From positions 1-19,487 of the forward strand of contig CAMOEH010000162.1 in the NCBI GenBank assembly GCA_946612055.1: DNA of 19,487 nucleotides, written 5' to 3'. The translations under genes and the position numbers were made by a program. Source of the stretch: an uncultured Bacillota bacterium (lineage in GTDB: Bacteria; Bacillota_I; Bacilli_A; RFN20; CAG-826). The notes under the pieces are model-generated. The model made no database searches. It saw nothing but the letters and a program-made list of their open reading frames with translations, and was not told the DNA's origin. Shown here piece after piece: positions 14,385 through 19,487 of this stretch (positions are counted from its first letter, which is position 1; each line of letters opens with the position of its first letter).

Positions 14385-16352
14385 ATGTCATATAAAGCTC
14401 TTTACAACAAATATCGCCCCTCCACATTTGAAGAAGTCGCAGGGCAAAAAGCGATTGTCCGCACCTTAAGAAATGCAATCAATAGCGAGAAAATCGCTCA
14501 TGCATATCTATTTTGTGGACCTAGAGGCACGGGTAAAACATCGATGGCCCGCCTTTTTGCTAAAGCCCTGAATTGCGAAGAAGGAATTGGGCATCAGTGC
14601 AACCACTGCGACAATTGCCAAGAACTTAATTCCGGCTCCCATCCTGATGTCATCGAAGTAGACGCCGCCAGCAATAATGGGGTCGAACAGGTTCGTGAAT
14701 TAATTGAAAATGTCCGTTATTCGCCAATCAAAGGCCGTTACAAGATTTATATCATCGACGAAGTCCATATGATGTCTTCCGGAGCTTTTAATGCGTTGCT
14801 TAAAACGTTAGAAGAACCTCCAGAGCACGTCATTTTCATCTTGGCTACGACCGAACCATTCAAAGTTCTCCCGACCATCCTTTCCCGCTGCCAGCGTTAT
14901 GACTTCGGGAAAATCGATGAAGAAGAGATCAAAGCCAAACTGGTCTGGATTTTGAAACAAGAAAACGTCAATTACGAAGAGGGGGCTCTTGGAGCTATTG
15001 CTTCTTTGGCCGATGGCGGGATGAGAGACGCCTTATCCATCTTGGATCAAGTCTTGGCTTATGGCGGAGATACCTTAAAGGAAGAGGACGTGCTAGCAGT
15101 TTTCGGCTTAACGTCTACGATCGAAAAGGTGAATTTGCTTCATCTAATCTCCCAAGGAGATGTTGCGAGCGTGCTCGCAAAATTCGAAGAATTTCTCGTC
15201 GCGGGCATCGATATTAAGCGCCTAACCGGAAATCTTCTTGATATCTTAAAAGACCTTCTTATCTACGAAAGCACCGGTTCGGCCAAATTGTTAACGACAA
15301 TTGGAGAAGAAGACGCCAAATCCTTATCTAATGAAATCGACGTCGATACCACGAATAAAATGATCGATGTCCTTTTGAAAACCCAATCGGATTTCAAACA
15401 GGTTTCAAACATTCGCTCGTTATTTGAACTCACCTTGCTCCAACTCACTTCTTCCTTCGGCTCTAATTCAAGGAAAAAAGAACCTATCGTTAAAAAGGCT
15501 GTTACTGAGGAAGCGCCACCTGTGGAAAACAAGGAAGAAGAAAAAAAGGTTGTTATCGAAGAGCCTTCTATAGAAGAACCCGTGCAACAAGAAGAACCTG
15601 AGCCCGTTGTCGAAGAACAAAAAGAAGAACCGGCTCCGGTTGAAAACGTTGCACCCGAAATCGCGAAGGAAGAAAAGCCTGAACCGACGAATACCTTTGC
15701 TGATTATGATCCTGCTTCTGGGAAGATTTATGATGGAGACACCCCTCCTTCATTCTTACTAGCCGATATGCCTAGTGCACCTATAAAAGAAGCAGAGCCA
15801 GTTAAGGTCGAGACGCCAAAACAACCTACACCTCCCCCTTCTTTTGAACAACCGGCCCTATTTTCTAGCAAGGCGGTCGAAGAGAAGAAGGCAAACGCCT
15901 CCCCTGCTTCATCTATTGTTTTCTCGCCGATTGCAACTGAAGGAGAGGCTTACAAGATTAGTGATGAAACCTTGATCCAAATCATGACGTTAGCCATGAA
16001 ATATAAAAGCGAACGCCAAGAGCTTCGTGCCAAATGGGGATATTTCTCCAATTTGGATCTCGATCCTCATTATGGCCAAGCCGCCAAATTGCTTTCGGAA
16101 GGGGCCCCGTTCTGCTTATGTGGAGAAGCTTTGCTTCTAAATTACAATTTTGCTCAAAAGAAAGCCTTGGCTAACCTCAAAGATAACCAAGCTATCCTTT
16201 CCGAGCTTATTGAAAAAATATTGGGAAGACACGTCTTCATTTATGCGTTAGACCGTTCGGATTCCAATCGCATCCAGACCACGTTTACTTCCCTCCATCA
16301 GGTTGGCAAATTGCCACCTGTGAATTCCATCGTCTTGAATCTGCCAGAATAA
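14385..16352 (+). CDS. dnaX: DnaX, DNA polymerase III clamp loader subunit tau (possibly also gamma)
   Basis: DnaX is the AAA+ ATPase core of the replicative clamp loader. The 655-residue protein has Walker A GPRGTGKT (45-52), a zinc site (C64, C72, C75, C78), Walker B/DEVH (about 125-128), the sensor and arginine-finger LSRCQRYDF, a collar domain to about residue 365, a long Glu/Pro/Val-rich linker (about 370-520) and a C-terminal tau-like domain from about 520 for polymerase binding. The start MSYKALYNKYRP is the normal family N-terminus, yet no Shine-Dalgarno precedes it and the promoter leaves a leader of only a few bases. A slippery A AAA AAG in frame at codons 387-388 could yield a 405-residue gamma-like product. 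It heads a compact plus-strand cluster; ybaB follows after 12 nt. Confidence 0.97.
   Translation: MSYKALYNKYRPSTFEEVAGQKAIVRTLRNAINSEKIAHAYLFCGPRGTGKTSMARLFAKALNCEEGIGHQCNHCDNCQELNSGSHPDVIEVDAASNNGVEQVRELIENVRYSPIKGRYKIYIIDEVHMMSSGAFNALLKTLEEPPEHVIFILATTEPFKVLPTILSRCQRYDFGKIDEEEIKAKLVWILKQENVNYEEGALGAIASLADGGMRDALSILDQVLAYGGDTLKEEDVLAVFGLTSTIEKVNLLHLISQGDVASVLAKFEEFLVAGIDIKRLTGNLLDILKDLLIYESTGSAKLLTTIGEEDAKSLSNEIDVDTTNKMIDVLLKTQSDFKQVSNIRSLFELTLLQLTSSFGSNSRKKEPIVKKAVTEEAPPVENKEEEKKVVIEEPSIEEPVQQEEPEPVVEEQKEEPAPVENVAPEIAKEEKPEPTNTFADYDPASGKIYDGDTPPSFLLADMPSAPIKEAEPVKVETPKQPTPPPSFEQPALFSSKAVEEKKANASPASSIVFSPIATEGEAYKISDETLIQIMTLAMKYKSERQELRAKWGYFSNLDLDPHYGQAAKLLSEGAPFCLCGEALLLNYNFAQKKALANLKDNQAILSELIEKILGRHVFIYALDRSDSNRIQTTFTSLHQVGKLPPVNSIVLNLPE
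15542..15548 (+). promoter_or_regulatory. dnaX: Possible -1 frameshift slippery heptamer in dnaX
   Basis: The zero-frame codons GAA AAA AAG contain A AAA AAG in exactly the register used by E. coli dnaX. A -1 slip would add 17 codons, arginine-rich (GCYRRAFYRRTRATRRT), and stop at TGA 15599-15601, giving 405 residues. An AAGGA at 15531-15535 lies 6 nt upstream and could act as the stimulatory Shine-Dalgarno. A downstream hairpin is weak at best (palindrome CTTCTATAGAAG). The seven-A run could also cause transcriptional slippage. Confidence 0.45.
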
Positions 16353-16364
16353 AGGAGACTTTTT

Positions 16365-16667
16365 ATGAACCAGATGCAACAAATGATTGTCCAAGCCCAA
16401 AAGATGCAACGGGATTTGAAAAAAGCCCATGCTGAACTTGCCGAAAAAGAATTTTCGGTTTCTAAAGGTGGCATGGTCGAAGTCGTGGTCTTAGGCGACC
16501 GCACCGTCAAATCCATCCAAATCGATGATGATGCGTTGGATGTGGAAAACAAAGAAATGCTTCAAGAGACCATTGCCATGGCTATCAACGAAGCGCTTGT
16601 CAAAATCCAAGAAGAATCTGACGCCATCGAACAACGCATCACCGGCCAAAGCGGGATGATGTTCTAA
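16365..16667 (+). CDS. YbaB/EbfC-family nucleoid-associated protein
   Basis: This 100-residue protein starts with MNQMQQMIVQAQKMQRDLKKAHAEL, the amphipathic helix of YbaB/EbfC dimers that grip DNA like tweezers. It continues with the strand motifs GGMVEVVVLGDRTVKSIQID and a C-terminal helix ending IEQRITGQSGMMF. The family is almost always between dnaX and recR (yaaK in Bacillus), as here. AAAGGAGA lies 6 nt before the ATG, and recR starts 1 nt after the stop. It is an abundant DNA-binding protein whose precise role is not settled. Confidence 0.93.
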   Translation: MNQMQQMIVQAQKMQRDLKKAHAELAEKEFSVSKGGMVEVVVLGDRTVKSIQIDDDALDVENKEMLQETIAMAINEALVKIQEESDAIEQRITGQSGMMF

Positions 16668-16668
16668 G

Positions 16669-17265
16669 ATGAAAGAACTATCGACTTATTCTCTTCTCGT
16701 CGATTCCTTTTCTAAACTTCCTGGCATTGGCAATAAATCCGCCGAACGCATGGCTTATGCGGTGCTTGAGATGAAAGAAGAGGATGCTTTGCAATTTTCC
16801 CATGCCATCGAGAATGCCAAACGAGTCGTACATAAGTGCCCCGTGTGTGGACTTTATGCCGAAAAAGAGAAATGCGACATCTGTTTAGATGAGACGCGAG
16901 ACCATAGCGTTTGCATCGTCGTTTCCTACCCTAAAGACGCCTTAGCCTTTGAACGCCTGAACGATTTTCATGGTGTCTATCACGTCTTAGGTGGGAGCAT
17001 TTCTCCAACCAAAGGATTAGGGGCAGAAGGATTGAATATCGACTCCCTTTTGGAAAGAATCCAAAACGAAGGAATCAAGGAAGTCATCATCGCGACCAAT
17101 CCCACTTTAGAAGGGGAAACCACCGCGATGTATTTAGCCAAAATTTTATCGGAAACTGACGTATCCCTATCAAGATTAGCCTATGGTTTGCCAATGGGAG
17201 CTTCGTTAGATTATGCCGATACGCTGACGCTTACTAAAGCATTGGAAGGAAGAAAGAAATTATGA
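16669..17265 (+). CDS. recR: RecR recombination mediator
   Basis: RecR forms a DNA-encircling ring that, with RecO (and RecF), loads RecA onto SSB-coated single strands during gap repair. The 198-residue protein has the N-terminal helix-hairpin-helix (LPGIGNKSAERMAY, about 17-30), a four-cysteine zinc site (C57, C60, C69, C72) and a Toprim domain starting at CIVVSYPKDALAFE and continuing through YHVLGGSISPTKGLG. The length is typical. The ATG follows the ybaB stop by 1 nt with only a weak upstream GGGAT, so it is probably coupled. It overlaps tmk by 4 nt (ATGA). Confidence 0.97.
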   Translation: MKELSTYSLLVDSFSKLPGIGNKSAERMAYAVLEMKEEDALQFSHAIENAKRVVHKCPVCGLYAEKEKCDICLDETRDHSVCIVVSYPKDALAFERLNDFHGVYHVLGGSISPTKGLGAEGLNIDSLLERIQNEGIKEVIIATNPTLEGETTAMYLAKILSETDVSLSRLAYGLPMGASLDYADTLTLTKALEGRKKL

Positions 17266-17882
17266 GCTTGTTCATCACATTCGAAGGCGGAGAAGGATCG
17301 GGAAAATCCACGGTTTTACGCGAGGTGAACGCTCGTTTGATCGAAGAAGGATACGAAACCGTCCTTACCCGCGAACCTGGCGGAACAATGATTGCCGAAG
17401 AAATCCGCAACGTCATTCTCGATAAGAAAAATACGATGATGGATCCTCGAACCGAAGCTTTGCTATATGCCGCAAGCAGAAGGCAACATCTCGTGGAAAA
17501 GGTTTGGCCTTCTCTAAAAGAAGGAAAACTCGTTTTATGCGACCGATATCTAGATTCTTCCTTAGCCTATCAAGGAGGAGCAAGAAAACTTGGGATTGAT
17601 GAAGTGCTTTCCATCAATATGTTCGCTACCGAAGGAACCTTCCCGGATTTAACGTTGCTTTTTGATATCGATCCGAAACTTGGCCTAGAACGTATCGCGA
17701 AAAATGCTGGAAGAGAAGTCAATCGCCTCGATTTGGAAAAGATGTCTTTCCATGAAGCAGTACGGGCTAGCTTCCACGAATTAGCCAAGCGTTATCCTGC
17801 CCGTTATGTCATCATCGATGCTTCCTTGCCCTTGGAAAAAGTCATCGAAAATGCCTATAAAGCCATCAAAGACCGCTTATAA
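17262..17882 (+). CDS. tmk: Thymidylate kinase
   Basis: Tmk phosphorylates dTMP to dTDP with ATP, the last committed kinase step towards dTTP. The 206-residue enzyme has the P-loop FEGGEGSGKST (7-17), the dTMP-binding TREPGGT, the DRYLDSSLAYQGG motif, and a LID region (AKNAGREVNRLD). The arginine of the bacterial P-loop/LID arrangement was not assigned to a type. The start ATG overlaps the recR stop, with AAGGAAG about 8 nt upstream. holB starts 3 nt after the stop. tmk with holB and dnaX is a standard Bacillota arrangement, here without the yaaQ and yaaR genes that separate tmk and holB in Bacillus. Confidence 0.97.
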   Translation: MSLFITFEGGEGSGKSTVLREVNARLIEEGYETVLTREPGGTMIAEEIRNVILDKKNTMMDPRTEALLYAASRRQHLVEKVWPSLKEGKLVLCDRYLDSSLAYQGGARKLGIDEVLSINMFATEGTFPDLTLLFDIDPKLGLERIAKNAGREVNRLDLEKMSFHEAVRASFHELAKRYPARYVIIDASLPLEKVIENAYKAIKDRL

Positions 17883-17885
17883 GAT

Positions 17886-18863
17886 ATGAAGATTTCTGCC
17901 TATATCGAAGAAAAACAGCCTCTGCTCTACCGAACGTTTTCTCATGCTTTGAAAACCTCTTCTTTAGCGCACGCCTACCTTCTTTCTGGCGAAACAGGCA
18001 TTCCTTTAAAGCAAGCGGCCATCTATTTGGCCAAATCAATTCTTTGCAATCATCCTAACCCTTTCGCCGACGAAACTTGCTCGATTTGCCAAAGGATTGA
18101 CCGTGACGAATATCCGGACTTCGTCTTATTAGACGGAGACGAAGGATCCATTAAAAAAGAATCCGTCACCTCAACCTTAATCAATTTTCAAAAATCGGCA
18201 TTAGAAGCCAAAGGAATCATGGTCTATGTCATCCACCTGGCCGAAAGGATGAGCACCGAAGCCGCGAATTCTCTTTTGAAATTTTTGGAAGAGCCTAGCG
18301 ACAACACCTACGCCATTTTGACCACGAATAACGAATCCAGGATTTTGCCAACGATCGTCTCGCGTTGCCAAACGGCCCATTTGTTGCTTGTTCCCCGTGA
18401 GGAAGTCATCAAAGACGCTTTAGCAATTGGAGCCAATCAAGAAGACGCGGAAATCCTTTCTTATTTCTTCAACGATGGGGCTTTGGTCAAAGAGCAAGCG
18501 GAAAAAGAAGAATATCGCAACGCTCTTTCTGCATTCAAAACGACGATGGATTCCTTGCTTGAAAGCAAAGAAAGAGCCCGTTATATCATGGAGAAATCCA
18601 TCATCCCTCTTGTAACGACAAAAGAGGAAGCCCGTTTCTATTTCGATATGCTTTCGTTGCTTTTCCAAGATGTTCTCTCCGCGAAAAAAGGCGGAAGCAT
18701 CATCTTATCTAGCTATGCTAATATTATTGAGGAGCTAGCTAAATCGCTCCCTCATGTCGATTCCTCTTTGTTGTCTTTATTAACCCTCAGGGGTGAAATC
18801 GAAACCAATATTCATCTAGGACTGCTTTTAGTCCATTTAATCGACACCATCACCAAGGAGTAA
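17886..18863 (+). CDS. holB: HolB, DNA polymerase III delta-prime subunit
   Basis: Delta-prime is the stator of the clamp loader that works with DnaX and delta. The 325-residue protein resembles the DnaX AAA+ fold but has a degenerate P-loop (LLSGETGIPLKQ at about 32-42, no GKT), as expected for a non-ATPase subunit. It keeps a zinc-type cysteine set (C54, C65, C68) and the SRC arginine-finger motif (IVSRCQTA), after a conserved EAANSLLKFLEEP helix. The C-terminal collar domain is diverged. It starts 3 nt after tmk without a clear ribosome site, so coupling is likely. RicT follows after 3 nt. Confidence 0.93.
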   Translation: MKISAYIEEKQPLLYRTFSHALKTSSLAHAYLLSGETGIPLKQAAIYLAKSILCNHPNPFADETCSICQRIDRDEYPDFVLLDGDEGSIKKESVTSTLINFQKSALEAKGIMVYVIHLAERMSTEAANSLLKFLEEPSDNTYAILTTNNESRILPTIVSRCQTAHLLLVPREEVIKDALAIGANQEDAEILSYFFNDGALVKEQAEKEEYRNALSAFKTTMDSLLESKERARYIMEKSIIPLVTTKEEARFYFDMLSLLFQDVLSAKKGGSIILSSYANIIEELAKSLPHVDSSLLSLLTLRGEIETNIHLGLLLVHLIDTITKE

Positions 18864-18866
18864 ACC

Positions 18867-19487
18867 ATGCCTAACGAAACTCTTTATTATGTCGGCGTTA
18901 AATTCCAAGGAACGGAGAAATCCTATTATTTTTCCACGGACGACAATACGCTGAAAATTAACGATTATGTCGTTGTTTATACCGTCAATGGCTATGAAGT
19001 CGGGAAAATCACGACCCCGATCATGAGTCAGGCTAATTACCATTCTTCTCTTCCTTTGAAGCCGATTGTCCGCAAAGCCAGTCAATCGGATATGTCGACT
19101 TATGAATACAATTTGGAAGAGGCTAAGAAAGCCATTGAAATCGCCAAAGAGAAGATTGCTGAACTCGGTCTTCCGATGGATGTAACCGATGCTTTCTATG
19201 TCTTAGATGGAAGCCGTATCACCATCACGTTCACGTCCCCGGAAAAGCGCGTGGATTTCCGTGAATTGCTACGCGTCCTCCCTCCTTTGCTACATTGCCG
19301 CATCGAATTGCGTCAAATCGCCGCAAGAGATCGTGCCAAAATGACGGGTGGTATTGGCATGTGTGGCTTGCCTTTATGCTGCAGCACTTTTCTCACCGAA
19401 TTTGAAGGCATCTCCATCGGCAAAGCCAAAAACCAAATGTTGACCCTGAATATCCCAAAGCTCTCTGGGCCTTGTGGGAAATTGATC
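18867..19487 (+). CDS. ricT: RicT/YaaT PSP1-domain protein, C-terminus cut by window edge
   Basis: I translated 207 residues from ATG 18867 to the right edge. The product matches the YaaT (RicT) family: an N-terminal VGVKFQGTEKSYYFS strand region, the PSP1 domain (about 60-155), and the conserved cysteine cluster in GGIGMCGLPLCCSTFL (C166, C171, C172) plus C203 in LSGPCGK. In Bacillus, RicT with RicA and RicF forms an iron-sulfur complex that aids RNase Y mRNA processing and competence/biofilm phosphorelay outputs. The cysteines fit cluster binding. AAGGAG lies 6 nt upstream and overlaps the holB end. The holB-yaaT order is conserved. The presence of comF genes nearby is noted, but a functional link is not shown. 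Confidence 0.92.
   Translation, partial: MPNETLYYVGVKFQGTEKSYYFSTDDNTLKINDYVVVYTVNGYEVGKITTPIMSQANYHSSLPLKPIVRKASQSDMSTYEYNLEEAKKAIEIAKEKIAELGLPMDVTDAFYVLDGSRITITFTSPEKRVDFRELLRVLPPLLHCRIELRQIAARDRAKMTGGIGMCGLPLCCSTFLTEFEGISIGKAKNQMLTLNIPKLSGPCGKLI

Noticed and set aside
15474..15480. Second A-run in dnaX (AAAAAAG)
   Set aside because: In the reading frame it is AGG AAA AAA GAA, so a -1 slip would not keep pairing. It is not a proper slippery heptamer.
1..19487. CRISPR arrays, transposases, rRNA or tRNA genes
   Set aside because: No regular short repeats with spacers, no transposase-like frames, and no convincing RNA gene were seen on either strand by eye.

Overview
This 19.5 kb window looks like chromosomal housekeeping DNA from a low-to-moderate GC Bacillota, class Bacilli in the broad sense, possibly an uncultured Erysipelotrichia- or RF39-like lineage. 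Three things support this: Bacillus-like gene order in both halves, AGGAGG-type ribosome sites, and UGA used as a stop with both release factors present. The last point argues against Mollicutes that read UGA as Trp. The taxon is inferred from gene content and was not tested by a search. Genes are tightly packed with many short overlaps.

Left and middle (1-14260), all on the minus strand. In transcription order: prfA and prmC (release factor 1 and its methylase); a fused sua5-rpiB gene; a strong terminator (about 11225-11266); then a comF/secA/prfB run consisting of a decayed comFA 5' fragment, a DUF1016/YhcG-type PD-(D/E)XK nuclease gene, comFA, comFC, secA, prfB (with a +1 frameshift), a YitT-family membrane protein, uvrB, a HAD phosphatase and secG. 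A terminator (484-513) follows, then folD, which runs off the left edge. The orders prfA-prmC-sua5-...-rpiB and comFA-comFC-secA-prfB-(YitT) match what is known in Bacillus, with hpf and comFB missing here.

Right (14385-19487), plus strand: dnaX, ybaB/ebfC, recR, tmk, holB and the start of ricT/yaaT. This is the Bacillus dnaX-yaaK-recR...tmk...holB-yaaT replication and repair cluster in condensed form. It is divergent from prfA across a 124-bp region with two face-to-face promoters and a perfect 15-nt palindrome between their -35 boxes.

The accessory spot is 9692-11225. An AT-rich nuclease gene sits between the presumed comF promoter region and comFA, flanked by two diverged copies of the comFA 5' end: one intact, one decayed with lost zinc cysteines and a frameshift. 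This looks like insertion with a long target duplication. A small plus-strand hairpin-plus-U-tract unit in the same gap may mark a short RNA. Other points of interest are the Sua5-RpiB fusion, an in-frame A AAA AAG slippery heptamer at the right place in dnaX, a nearly leaderless dnaX transcript, and a 98-nt comFA/comFC overlap with its own ribosome site.
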